Shown: in pieces, positions 1 through 7,315 of the stretch
Numbering within the stretch: position 1 is the first letter of the stretch
Layout: each line of letters starts with the position of its first letter
From: Opitutia bacterium UBA7374
GTDB lineage: Bacteria; Verrucomicrobiota; Verrucomicrobiia; Opitutales; Coraliomargaritaceae
DNA length: 16,687 nt
Direction of reading: 5' to 3'
Assembly (NCBI GenBank): GCA_002469895.1
Contig: DKOA01000037.1
Coordinates: 1 to 16,687 of the forward strand
Notes under the pieces: model-generated
Told to the model about the DNA's origin: nothing
The model's database searches: none
The model's input: only the letters and a program-made list of their open reading frames with translations
Made by a program: the position numbers and the translations under genes

Positions 1-812
1 TGGTAAAAGATTGGCACGAGTAAGTTACGTTCTTTTTCATACGTATAGGCCAGTAGGAAGCCGACAAATGCAAGTGGGATAAAGGCCATGAGATTTCCGT
101 GAATGAATCCGAAAAGAGAGGCACTGAGAAACATCGCGGCATGCGGGCGTAGTTTGCTCTTGAGGAAGCGATAAATACATCCGCGAAAAATCACCTCTTC
201 GGCAAGCGGTGCGACAATGACGGCAAAAAGTGCCAAGATAACAAGAGCGAGAGGCGATTGGTCACTGGTAAATACGAGTACTGCTTCCTGGGGCGTAAAA
301 GAATCTATCCAACCCAGTTTAATCAACCACTCTAAGAGATAGTTCCAGAGGAAGGCTACTAATCCAATGATAGGTAATGTACGGATGAGGAAGGATAGTG
401 CGGTAAAAAATGCCTGAATTGCATGGAGGGAGCGTGTACTGAGATTTCCCCGGAAGAGCGTTGGGAAATAACGTCGGCAGGCGTAATAACTGAGCAGGAA
501 GGACGACTGTAAAGTCAGCGCACCCAGCGCCATTCCCCAGGCTTCATCCATGTCGGCGGTGAATACAAATCCGAAAAGAAGAGAAACGATCGTTTGAACG
601 AGTATGACCAGGCAGACTAGCCCACACATAAAAATACCGAAATTAACCCAACCGATGGCCCACGGGCGGAGCGGCATGCCGGAAAAATCAGGGGCCTGCC
701 GGAGGCGTCGGTACCCCCATAAAATCCACAGAACTAAACTGCTGATTAAAACAGCTAGCGATATTCCGTTGAGGAGGATCTCCGGAAAATTAGGCGCTTC
801 GTTCCCCGACAT
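1..812 (-). CDS. CPBP family intramembrane metalloprotease (CAAX protease-like), C-terminus cut by window edge
   Basis: The frame reads without a stop from an ATG at 812 to the left edge, giving 270 residues; the C-terminus is missing. The protein is strongly hydrophobic, with membrane segments at about residues 16-35, 52-83, 92-112, 135-160, 187-203 and 225-257. It carries the CPBP/Abi signature: the EEVIFRG motif at 205-211 (both catalytic-type glutamates present) and FxxxH as FGFIH at 234-238. The third conserved Asn/His motif would lie beyond the edge. Family members are membrane proteases of the Rce1 type; bacterial substrates are mostly unknown. The start lies 2 nt after the pyrC stop, so it is probably co-transcribed and translationally coupled with pyrBC. 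No Shine-Dalgarno sequence is visible. Family assignment is firm; substrate cannot be predicted. Confidence 0.88.
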   Translation of the reverse strand, partial: MSGNEAPNFPEILLNGISLAVLISSLVLWILWGYRRLRQAPDFSGMPLRPWAIGWVNFGIFMCGLVCLVILVQTIVSLLFGFVFTADMDEAWGMALGALTLQSSFLLSYYACRRYFPTLFRGNLSTRSLHAIQAFFTALSFLIRTLPIIGLVAFLWNYLLEWLIKLGWIDSFTPQEAVLVFTSDQSPLALVILALFAVIVAPLAEEVIFRGCIYRFLKSKLRPHAAMFLSASLFGFIHGNLMAFIPLAFVGFLLAYTYEKERNLLVPIFY

Positions 813-814
813 GA

Positions 815-2110
815 CTAGGCGGTAATTTGTTTCCCGTCGAAGACAGTATGACCACCGACAATCGTTGTTTTCACCCGACCCTTCAGCGGATGGCCATCCC
901 AAGGGCAGTTCTTCGACTTGCTCAAAAATGCTGAGGCATCGACTGTCCATTCTTCATCCGGATCAAAGATGCAGATATCCGCGTTTGCGCCGGGGCATAA
1001 GGTGCCTGCTTCCAGTTGGCATATCTCGGCCCCCCGGTGAGTAAACAAGGCAACCACTTCGCTGAGGCCGAGACGGCCAGAGTGGTACAATGTGCCAAGT
1101 GTCGCGGGGAGTGCGTTCTCCAACCCGATTATGCCGAATGGAGCGCTATCAAATTCGCGATCCTTCTCCGTGGCAGAGTGGGGTGCATGATCCGTTGCAA
1201 TGCAGTCGATCGTACCGTCGCACAGTCCTTCTATGAGGGCTTGGCGGTCTTGCGTCGTACGCAGTGGTGGATTCATCTTAAAAGTCGTGTCGTAATCCTG
1301 TAGGCAAGCGTCGGTAAACTCGATGTGGTGGGGGCTTGCCTCACCCGTCACGTTAATGCCCCGTCGTTTCGCGGCGCGTAGGATTTCCACGGAAGTAGCC
1401 GAGCTCAAGTGTTGCATGTGGATGTGGGCGCCTGTCAAACGCGAGAGAATGACATTGCGGGCGACAATAATATCCTCCGCAGCATTAGGCCAGCCGCGCA
1501 GACCCAGCTTGAGTGACCATTCCCCTTCATTCATGACCGCATCCTGAGTCAGGCTGGCATCCTGGCAGTGATCCATCACCGGCAGGCCAAACATGTGGGC
1601 ATATTCCACTGCGCGACGCATAATCTCATTATTCTGAACACACAAGCCGTCGTCCGTCACCGCGACGATGCCGGCTTTTTGCAACTGCCCGGTCGGCGCC
1701 AGTCTCTCTCCCTCCATGCCGATGGTTAGACACCCGGTGGGGTACACTCGTACAACTGCCTCCCGTTCGACCTTATCCATAATGCCCTGCAGGGTGCCGG
1801 CATTATCACATACCGGACTGGTATTGGGCATACAGACGACTGAAGTGTATCCGCCTGCAGCAGCCGCACGTGAGCCACTCCGAATATCTTCTTTGTGCGT
1901 TTGCCCGGGATCACGAAAATGTACATGGATATCGACCAAGCCCGGAGCCACGACGAAGCCTGTGGCATCAATTATCCGGGCGTTTTCTTTTTCTGACGAA
2001 CTGAGTTCGGCACAAAGAATGCCATCGACGGCAAAAAGATCACCGGTCGCATCCCGGTCGTTGGCTGGGTCGATGATGCGTCCTCCTTGAATCCAAAGTA
2101 CGTCCGTCAT
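815..2110 (-). CDS. pyrC: Dihydroorotase (class I, binuclear zinc)
   Basis: Converts N-carbamoyl-aspartate to dihydroorotate, third step of de novo pyrimidine synthesis, in the cytoplasm. The 431-residue length matches class I bacterial dihydroorotases. The HVHFRDPG motif gives metal ligands H62 and H64. Asp153/154 in VTDDG replaces the carboxylated lysine of other classes, as in the Aquifex and Bacillus enzymes. H181, H234 and the catalytic D307 in ATDHAPH are also present, and KMNPPLR supplies substrate-binding residues. All catalytic positions are intact, so this is an active enzyme and not the inactive PyrC' partner of some ATCases. I chose the ATG at 2110: it lies 14 nt after the pyrB stop and the protein then begins MTDVLWIQGG, the family's usual N-terminus. 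A longer reading from a TTG at 2179 overlaps pyrB and adds residues with no family counterpart. Confidence 0.96.
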   Translation of the reverse strand: MTDVLWIQGGRIIDPANDRDATGDLFAVDGILCAELSSSEKENARIIDATGFVVAPGLVDIHVHFRDPGQTHKEDIRSGSRAAAAGGYTSVVCMPNTSPVCDNAGTLQGIMDKVEREAVVRVYPTGCLTIGMEGERLAPTGQLQKAGIVAVTDDGLCVQNNEIMRRAVEYAHMFGLPVMDHCQDASLTQDAVMNEGEWSLKLGLRGWPNAAEDIIVARNVILSRLTGAHIHMQHLSSATSVEILRAAKRRGINVTGEASPHHIEFTDACLQDYDTTFKMNPPLRTTQDRQALIEGLCDGTIDCIATDHAPHSATEKDREFDSAPFGIIGLENALPATLGTLYHSGRLGLSEVVALFTHRGAEICQLEAGTLCPGANADICIFDPDEEWTVDASAFLSKSKNCPWDGHPLKGRVKTTIVGGHTVFDGKQITA

Positions 2111-2124
2111 AGTCGAAATCTTTA

Positions 2125-3087
2125 TTACGAGTTTAGCTGGGGCAGTTGAATCGCCTCGCCGGTATGAAAACTGTGGCAAAGAAGCAGAACCGCCATACGA
2201 ACAACGATTCCATTGGTCACTTGCTGGAGGATGACCGATCGGTTGGAATCGGCCAGTTCCGAATCAATTTCGACGCCCCGGTTGATTGGGCCGGGATGCA
2301 TGATCACGGCATCCGGTTTTAGCCAGGCAGCACGCTCCTGATTGAGCCCAAACATGCTGGTGTATTCGCCGATTGAGGGAAAGTGTGTAGAGGTCTGACG
2401 CTCATGTTGAATGCGTAGTAACATGACCGCGTCGGCCGCCTCGAGTGCAGAGCGCAGGTCATGACAAACCCGAACACCCATAGACGCAAAATCATTGGGG
2501 ACGAGAGTACTCGGACCTGCCACGGTAACTGTAGCGCCGAGTTTGCGCAAACAGAGGATATTGGAACGAGCCACACGGCTGAAGAGAATGTCTCCCAGTA
2601 TGGTCACGTTGAGCCCATCCAAAGATTCGAACCGCTCAAGCAGCGTAAAAGCATCGAGGAGTGCCTGTGTCGGGTGTGCGTGGGAGCCATCGCCGGCATT
2701 GACCACTGGAATATCCACGACTTTACTGAGATAGTTCGGTGCCCCCGAAGCGGGGTGACGCAAAATGAGGATGTCGGCTTGAAGGGCCTCCATGTTACGA
2801 GCGGTGTCGCGCAATGTTTCTCCTTTTGTCAGACTGCTAGCCGCGGCAGAAACGGTGACTGAATCTGCACCCAAGCGTTTTGCGGCGACTTCAAAAGCAA
2901 GCCGGGTACGGGTACTTGGCTCTAGGAATAGATTCACTACCGAGCGACCATCCAGAAGTGTCGTTTTGGCCTTATGGTTGCCTAAAGAGGCTTTGAAAGC
3001 ACGGGCTACGGTAAAAACGCTCTCAATTTCCTCCTTTGAAAGCAGGTCCAGGCTAATAAGATCTTTTCGGTTCCAGGTGAGATGCAT
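2125..3087 (-). CDS. pyrB: Aspartate carbamoyltransferase catalytic subunit
   Basis: Joins carbamoyl phosphate and aspartate to N-carbamoyl-aspartate, the committed step of pyrimidine synthesis. At 320 residues it has the usual catalytic-chain length. Carbamoyl-phosphate site: EPSTRTR at 56-62. Mobile lysine loop: SSLTKGE around K88. Also HPxxGAP from 111, HAHPTQALLD at 136-145 and the aspartate-domain HPGPINRG at 264-271. No pyrI regulatory gene is adjacent; pyrC follows after 14 nt, so the two enzymes are co-expressed and may form the ATCase-DHOase complex known from Aquifex (inference). The start at 3087 has the clearest ribosome-binding site in the window: GGAAGGA ends about 11 nt upstream. 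The 95-nt leader carries two inverted repeats, described separately, which could regulate the pair. Confidence 0.97.
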   Translation of the reverse strand: MHLTWNRKDLISLDLLSKEEIESVFTVARAFKASLGNHKAKTTLLDGRSVVNLFLEPSTRTRLAFEVAAKRLGADSVTVSAAASSLTKGETLRDTARNMEALQADILILRHPASGAPNYLSKVVDIPVVNAGDGSHAHPTQALLDAFTLLERFESLDGLNVTILGDILFSRVARSNILCLRKLGATVTVAGPSTLVPNDFASMGVRVCHDLRSALEAADAVMLLRIQHERQTSTHFPSIGEYTSMFGLNQERAAWLKPDAVIMHPGPINRGVEIDSELADSNRSVILQQVTNGIVVRMAVLLLCHSFHTGEAIQLPQLNS

Positions 3088-3096
3088 GCCAATTTT

Positions 3097-3163
3097 TTCC
3101 TTCCGGTTTACAGCAGTCTAATAAACCGAACGCGCTTTAATTGAAAATACTGGGATAAAGCGC
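3097..3163 (-). promoter_or_regulatory. pyrB leader with two adjacent inverted repeats and a strong ribosome-binding site
   Basis: In the 95-nt gap before pyrB, read on the minus strand, an 8-bp perfect inverted repeat (GCGCTTTA/TAAAGCGC, arms 3156-3163 and 3132-3139, 16-nt loop) is followed by a 7-bp one (CGGTTTA/TAAACCG, arms 3122-3128 and 3104-3110, 11-nt loop). Each can be lengthened by a terminal U-G pair. The second arm ends directly against the GGAAGGA ribosome-binding site. No U-tract follows either repeat, so they are not ordinary intrinsic terminators. They could be RNA hairpins controlling pyrBC or DNA operator sites; the sequence does not decide which. No convincing -35/-10 pair was found. 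Confidence 0.45.
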
Positions 3164-3182
3164 AACCAGAAAGTACGCAAAC

Positions 3183-3914
3183 TCATAGCAGCCATTTTGA
3201 GATGGAAGGGATCGGACTGGCTCGCTGCCCGCTTTGCAAACGTTCGATATAGCGATCCGGCTGAAGATCATCCGGAGCGTCCTCCTCAAATTCATCGTCT
3301 TCGATGGGGATTAATTCGTCAAAATAAAGCGAAGTACGGCGGGCCTCGGGAAAGAGAACTTCAGCTGGGTTGGTCGTTCGGTTGTTTTTTACCGGCAAAA
3401 AGCGGGAAGGGCAGTGTCGCTTCTTGTAACCCTCTTCAAATTGTCGCACCCATTTATTTCCAGCCTCATCCCGGTGGTTGAGCAAGACAACATCGGAAAA
3501 ATGGATACAGGCATCAAACCAGGCCAGAGATTCGGGATTCTCTTTCAAGAATTGGCAATCGACGACGGTGAGCAGCCGTGCTGTTTGGCAATCGTTTCGA
3601 GTAATCCACGCCTCAACGGACTCGACCACATCCGCAGGATCCGCTTGGCCCGGCGCGAGAAAGAAAACGACATCCGGAGCCGCCTCGATTTTATCATGCA
3701 TGACTCTGGATCCGTCGAGTCTCCATCGGACAATGGAAACATTTTCCAGCGCAGCAATTTGCGCATCTTCCGGACTGGCGGTTTCATCTTCCGGATGGAA
3801 GTAGAGAATAGGGGCGTCCTTTTCTAGGCCGTCCTCAAAAAAGTCACGCAGGATGGCTCTTCGACCGGAGCCGGGTATGCCGAATAATAGATAGACCAGC
3901 GGACGGTCGTTCAT
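3183..3914 (-). CDS. Degenerate G3E (CobW/HypB/UreG-like) P-loop protein, function unknown
   Basis: A 243-residue soluble protein with no signal peptide or membrane segment. Its layout follows the G3E GTPases. An N-terminal beta strand runs into GIPGSGRRA (12-20), aligned with the CobW P-loop GFLGAGKTT. APGQADPADVV (87-97) corresponds to the E(T/S)(T/S)GxADP region. LTVVDC (115-120) matches the 'VDA' strand, and SDVVLLNHRDE (140-150) matches the ADxxxxNKxD guanine-specificity motif. Several key residues are changed: the P-loop lysine is Arg18, the following Thr is Arg19, ETTG reads LAPG, NKxD reads NHRD, and the CxCC metal motif is absent. The C-terminal part (about 185-243) is acidic, then ends in a basic/hydrophobic tail; it has no obvious match to the CobW C-terminal domain. 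It lies 24 nt after aroC and 95 nt before pyrB. Nucleotide binding is uncertain; a binding or regulatory role is possible. The family link is inferred from motif order only. Confidence 0.75.
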   Translation of the reverse strand: MNDRPLVYLLFGIPGSGRRAILRDFFEDGLEKDAPILYFHPEDETASPEDAQIAALENVSIVRWRLDGSRVMHDKIEAAPDVVFFLAPGQADPADVVESVEAWITRNDCQTARLLTVVDCQFLKENPESLAWFDACIHFSDVVLLNHRDEAGNKWVRQFEEGYKKRHCPSRFLPVKNNRTTNPAEVLFPEARRTSLYFDELIPIEDDEFEEDAPDDLQPDRYIERLQSGQRASPIPSISKWLL

Positions 3915-3938
3915 GCCAGAAGTAATAAATTGGGCAGA

Positions 3939-5027
3939 TTAGAGTTCAAATGCGCGACACTGTGCGTGATGACGCATCCAATGGTCGACCAGTACTAGAG
4001 AGCTCATCGCTTCGACAATTGGCACTGCACGGGGCAGAACGCACGGATCGTGACGGCCACGCCCCATTAGTTCAGTCTCCTGCCCGGATTGGTCAACGGT
4101 CTGTTGGTTTTGTATGAGCGTAGCAGTCGGCTTAAAGGCGACCCTGAATACGAGCTCTTCTCCGTTACTAATGCCTCCCTGAACACCCCCTGAGCGGTTG
4201 GTCTCTGTGCCCACACGGCCGGACTTATTGACAAATCGATCATTGTGCTCGGAGCCTTTAAGGTGGGTTCCGGCAAAGCCGCTGCCAATCTCGAAACCTT
4301 TTGTCGCGGGAATCGAGAGCATTGCCTTGGCCAAATCAGCTTCTAGACGGTCGAATACAGGCACACCCAAACCGACCGGAAGGTTGCGCACTCGACATTC
4401 AATTTGCCCGCCAACGGAATCGCCCGCACCACGAACTTCCCGTATGCGGTCGGCCATTTTTTCCGCGGTCTCCGGGTCGGGGCAACGAACGGGGCTGGCT
4501 TCGACTGCTTCGAGACTGGGAAATTCAGTGATTGTCGCCTCAATATCATGTATGCGCGAAATAAAAGCCCGTATTTCTACGCCGCCCGCGCGTTCCAATA
4601 TTTTCTTGGCAATCGCCCCGGCCGCGACCCGGCCAATGGTTTCTCTGGCAGAAGATCGTCCGCCGCCCTCGTGGTTGCGGATGCCAAATTTTTCCTGATA
4701 AGTGAAGTCTGCATGAGAAGGACGAAATTTGTCCTTCATTTCTTTGTAGGCCTCAGGTCGGTGATCCGAGTTGGGCACATAGATTGCGATGGGTGTACCG
4801 AGCGTTTTACCCTCATAAACCCCGGAGACGATACTCGCGGTGTCGCTCTCTTTTCGCGGTGTGGTTATATCGCTTTGTCCGGGGCGTCGCCGATCCAGCT
4901 CAAATTGAATGTCTTCTACGGTTAAAGGGAGTTGTGGAGGGCAGCCATCGACAACTACGCCAATGCCACCGCCATGGCTTTCTCCCCATGTAGAAATTCG
5001 AAAAAGGGATCCGAATGTATTACCCAT
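3939..5027 (-). CDS. aroC: Chorismate synthase
   Basis: Converts 5-enolpyruvylshikimate-3-phosphate to chorismate, last step of the shikimate pathway, using reduced FMN without net redox change. The 362 residues match the family length. The N-terminus MGNTFGSLFR is followed by the signature GESHG (15-19). Other landmarks are RRRPGQ (46-51), the active-site histidine in RPSHAD (H105), GGGRSSARETIGRVAAGA (121-138), GGVQGGISNGEE from about 270, and GRHDPCVLPRA from about 334 with the conserved Asp337. Catalytic histidines at 18 and 105 are both present. The product feeds aromatic amino acids, including the tryptophan branch of trpD elsewhere in this window. Tkt, which supplies erythrose-4-phosphate for this pathway, lies just upstream; this gives a metabolic link. 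No Shine-Dalgarno sequence is seen before the ATG. Confidence 0.97.
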   Translation of the reverse strand: MGNTFGSLFRISTWGESHGGGIGVVVDGCPPQLPLTVEDIQFELDRRRPGQSDITTPRKESDTASIVSGVYEGKTLGTPIAIYVPNSDHRPEAYKEMKDKFRPSHADFTYQEKFGIRNHEGGGRSSARETIGRVAAGAIAKKILERAGGVEIRAFISRIHDIEATITEFPSLEAVEASPVRCPDPETAEKMADRIREVRGAGDSVGGQIECRVRNLPVGLGVPVFDRLEADLAKAMLSIPATKGFEIGSGFAGTHLKGSEHNDRFVNKSGRVGTETNRSGGVQGGISNGEELVFRVAFKPTATLIQNQQTVDQSGQETELMGRGRHDPCVLPRAVPIVEAMSSLVLVDHWMRHHAQCRAFEL

Positions 5028-5144
5028 GATTGCGATTTAAAAAGTTCTAATCTGGCGCTCAATAGCAGCCTGCGAAAGCTAACAGACAAGGCCTTGTTGT
5101 GGCCAAGTCAATGCCGCTGATGCATTCTGCGAACCGGTAACAAA
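5028..5144. other. tkt-aroC intergenic region with a 12-bp perfect palindrome
   Basis: This 117-nt spacer separates tkt from aroC on the minus strand. It holds a perfect palindrome, ACAAGGCCTTGT, at 5086-5097. A TTGACT hexamer on the minus strand (5106-5111) could be a -35 box, but no good -10 box lies at the right distance. A 5-bp inverted repeat (5110-5114 with 5122-5126) follows the tkt stop but lacks a U-tract, so no terminator can be called. The spacer may hold a secondary promoter or operator for aroC and downstream genes; the evidence is weak. Confidence 0.3.
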
Positions 5145-7154
5145 TTAGGAGGGCATGAGAGATCGCGCGGTTTCTGCTATATTCCCAACGCTGATGCCCA
5201 ATGCCTCCATTACCTGACCGCCCGGTGCAGAGAGCCCAAAGCGGTCGATGCATACAGTTTTTCCGTCGATGCCTACGTATTTTCCCCAAGTCCCGGAGAC
5301 GCCCGCTTCAATAGCGACACGAGAGCGACAGGAAGCGGGTAGCACAGATTCGCGATAGTCCGCAGTTTGGCGATCAAAACGTTCGAAACAAGGCATGGAA
5401 ACAACCCGTGTGCCATCGCCCAATTGCTCCGCGGCAGCCAGCGCGTGTTGCACTTCAGACCCGGTGGCCAAAAGTATGCACTGTAATTCGCCGGTTTCCT
5501 GACGGGCGATATAACCACCTGCGAGGGTTCCTGCGCGACGATCGGAGACAGAGAGGGCGTCGTTGGATGGGATGCCCTGACGCGAAAAGATCAAAGCGGT
5601 TGGGCCATCTTTTCGTTCCATCGCAGCGACATAGGATGCAGCGGTTTCTTCGGCATCGGATGGACGAATGACATCTAGATTAGGAATGACCCGCAGGCCA
5701 CTGACAGTTTCCACCGGCTGGTGGGTCGGGCCGTCTTCGCCGACACCCACGGAATCATGGGTAAAGATGTAGGTTACCGGCAGCTTGGCCAAGGCGGCCA
5801 AGCGTATAGCGGGGCGTACATAGTCAGCAAAGACGAGAAAGGTAGCGCCGCTGGCTCGAAATAAGCCATCATATGCGATTCCATTGCAAATAGCGCCCAT
5901 AGCGTGCTCACGAATACCAAACCATATATTGCGTCCGGTATAATCATCGGGTGTGCAGTCACCTCCGTCTTTGATGTAATTTTTCGTAGATCCGTAAAGA
6001 TCGGCTGAACCAGTGATCAGTTGTGGCATTGCCTGAGCTACCGACTGAATGACGGTGCCTCCTGAAGCTCGAGTGGCTGCTTTCGTGCCGGCCTCAAATG
6101 GAGGAATCGAGTCGAGTAAATCAGCAGGCGTTTTTTGATCGATACCGTCCTGTAGCTCGTTGGCCAAACCCGGGTTGGCTGCTTTCCATTCCGTGTAACG
6201 GCTGCTCCATGAAGCAAAGTCTTTGGAGGCTTGTTCCCGTATTGCAGCGAAATGGTCGCGTAGCGCATCGGATACATAAAAAGTAGACTTCGGCAGACCC
6301 AGGTTTTTGCGTGCTGTCTCGGCAAACTGAGCACCGCCCTCGCCATGGCCTTTGGCCGTACCCTCGACTTCAGGGATGCCTCTGCCAATCGTGGTTTTGG
6401 CAATAATAACCTTTGGTTTGCCATTATCGTCTGCTTTGGCTGCGGCCAATGCTTCACTCACAGCGATCGGATCATGACCGTCAATGGTTACGCTGTCCCA
6501 GCCTTGTGAATTGTAGTAGAGGGCAGCATCTTCACTTTGCGTCTGGTCTGCCATGGCGTCGAGTGTGACATCATTGGAGTCATAGATGAGGATAAGATTA
6601 TCGAGTTTATTATGCCCAGCAAAGGCAATTGCTTCACGAGCTACGCCTTCCTGGAGGCAGCCATCTCCGTGAAGTGCGATGACATGGTGGTCAAAGATTG
6701 TCTGTTCGCTGGTATTGAATTTTGCTTGGGCGCGTTTACCGGAGAGGGCATACCCGACGGCATTGGCAATACCTTGGCCAAGTGGCCCTGTTGTTGCCTC
6801 CACGCCGGCAGTATCGCCGTATTCAGGATGACCCGGTGTTTCGGAGGCGAGTTTGCGGAAGTGACTGACCTCTTCCATCGATAGTTCGTAGCCCGCCAGA
6901 TGCAGCCATGAATAGAGAAACATCGAACCGTGACCAGCAGAGAGGATAAAGCGGTCGCGATTGAGCCAATTCGGGTTTTGCGGATCATAGCGCAGACCGC
7001 CGTTTGCGTAGAGAGCTGCACCGATTTCGGCACATCCCAGCGGTAATCCGAGGTGCCCGGAGTTACAGGCATGTACGGCATCAATAGCGAGCCCTCTAGC
7101 TTCGGTCGCAGCCTTTGCCAAAAGGGGTAATAAGGAGGAGGTACTCTCTTGCAT
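5145..7154 (-). CDS. tkt: Transketolase
   Basis: Thiamine-diphosphate enzyme that moves two-carbon units between sugar phosphates in the non-oxidative pentose phosphate pathway. It yields ribose-5-phosphate for nucleotides and erythrose-4-phosphate for the shikimate pathway. The 669-residue length is typical of the full-length three-domain enzyme. The pyrophosphate-domain landmarks are SGHLGLP (32-38), GHGSM (74-78) and the ThDP motif GDGCLQEG (163-170), ending in the DSND Mg-binding region (192-195). In the Pyr domain, GIREHAMG contains the catalytic glutamate E416, and HDSVGVGEDGPTHQP (466-480) carries active-site histidines. The C-terminal domain is complete. The start at 7154 gives the standard N-terminal region. 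It is divergent from hisI across 161 bp. No Shine-Dalgarno sequence precedes the ATG. Confidence 0.97.
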   Translation of the reverse strand: MQESTSSLLPLLAKAATEARGLAIDAVHACNSGHLGLPLGCAEIGAALYANGGLRYDPQNPNWLNRDRFILSAGHGSMFLYSWLHLAGYELSMEEVSHFRKLASETPGHPEYGDTAGVEATTGPLGQGIANAVGYALSGKRAQAKFNTSEQTIFDHHVIALHGDGCLQEGVAREAIAFAGHNKLDNLILIYDSNDVTLDAMADQTQSEDAALYYNSQGWDSVTIDGHDPIAVSEALAAAKADDNGKPKVIIAKTTIGRGIPEVEGTAKGHGEGGAQFAETARKNLGLPKSTFYVSDALRDHFAAIREQASKDFASWSSRYTEWKAANPGLANELQDGIDQKTPADLLDSIPPFEAGTKAATRASGGTVIQSVAQAMPQLITGSADLYGSTKNYIKDGGDCTPDDYTGRNIWFGIREHAMGAICNGIAYDGLFRASGATFLVFADYVRPAIRLAALAKLPVTYIFTHDSVGVGEDGPTHQPVETVSGLRVIPNLDVIRPSDAEETAASYVAAMERKDGPTALIFSRQGIPSNDALSVSDRRAGTLAGGYIARQETGELQCILLATGSEVQHALAAAEQLGDGTRVVSMPCFERFDRQTADYRESVLPASCRSRVAIEAGVSGTWGKYVGIDGKTVCIDRFGLSAPGGQVMEALGISVGNIAETARSLMPS

Positions 7155-7315
7155 AAGTCAGTTGTTTTGAGCGTTACGTCTCTTGGACTAATTCATAATC
7201 CAGATTTGCTGGCTTCTTTGGCATTGGAAAGCACAAAGCTAGGTAACTCGTATGAATTTGTTCGTTTGCAACAATCGACTGGACTAATCGGTCCAGTTCG
7301 CACTCTAGTATTACG
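7155..7315. promoter_or_regulatory. Divergent tkt/hisI control region with an inverted repeat
   Basis: This 161-bp spacer must hold promoters for tkt (minus) and hisI (plus). The clearest structure is a perfect 7-bp inverted repeat, ACTGGAC/GTCCAGT, at 7278-7284 and 7291-7297 with a 6-nt spacer, about 18 nt before the hisI ATG. It could be an operator or a hairpin in the hisI leader. A weak plus-strand promoter candidate is TTGGCA, 16 nt, TAGGTA within about 7229-7256. No convincing minus-strand promoter was found. No Shine-Dalgarno sequence precedes either start. Confidence 0.35.

Noticed and set aside
1668..2090. Long plus-strand open frame opposite pyrC (140 codons), and similar plus-strand frames opposite pyrB, aroC and the G3E-like gene
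   Set aside because: All lie wholly inside well-supported genes on the other strand, show no recognisable domains and have arginine/serine-rich shadow composition.
2111..2179. Longer pyrC reading from a TTG at 2179
   Set aside because: It overlaps the pyrB 3' end by 55 nt and adds 23 residues with no family match; the ATG at 2110 gives the standard N-terminus and length.
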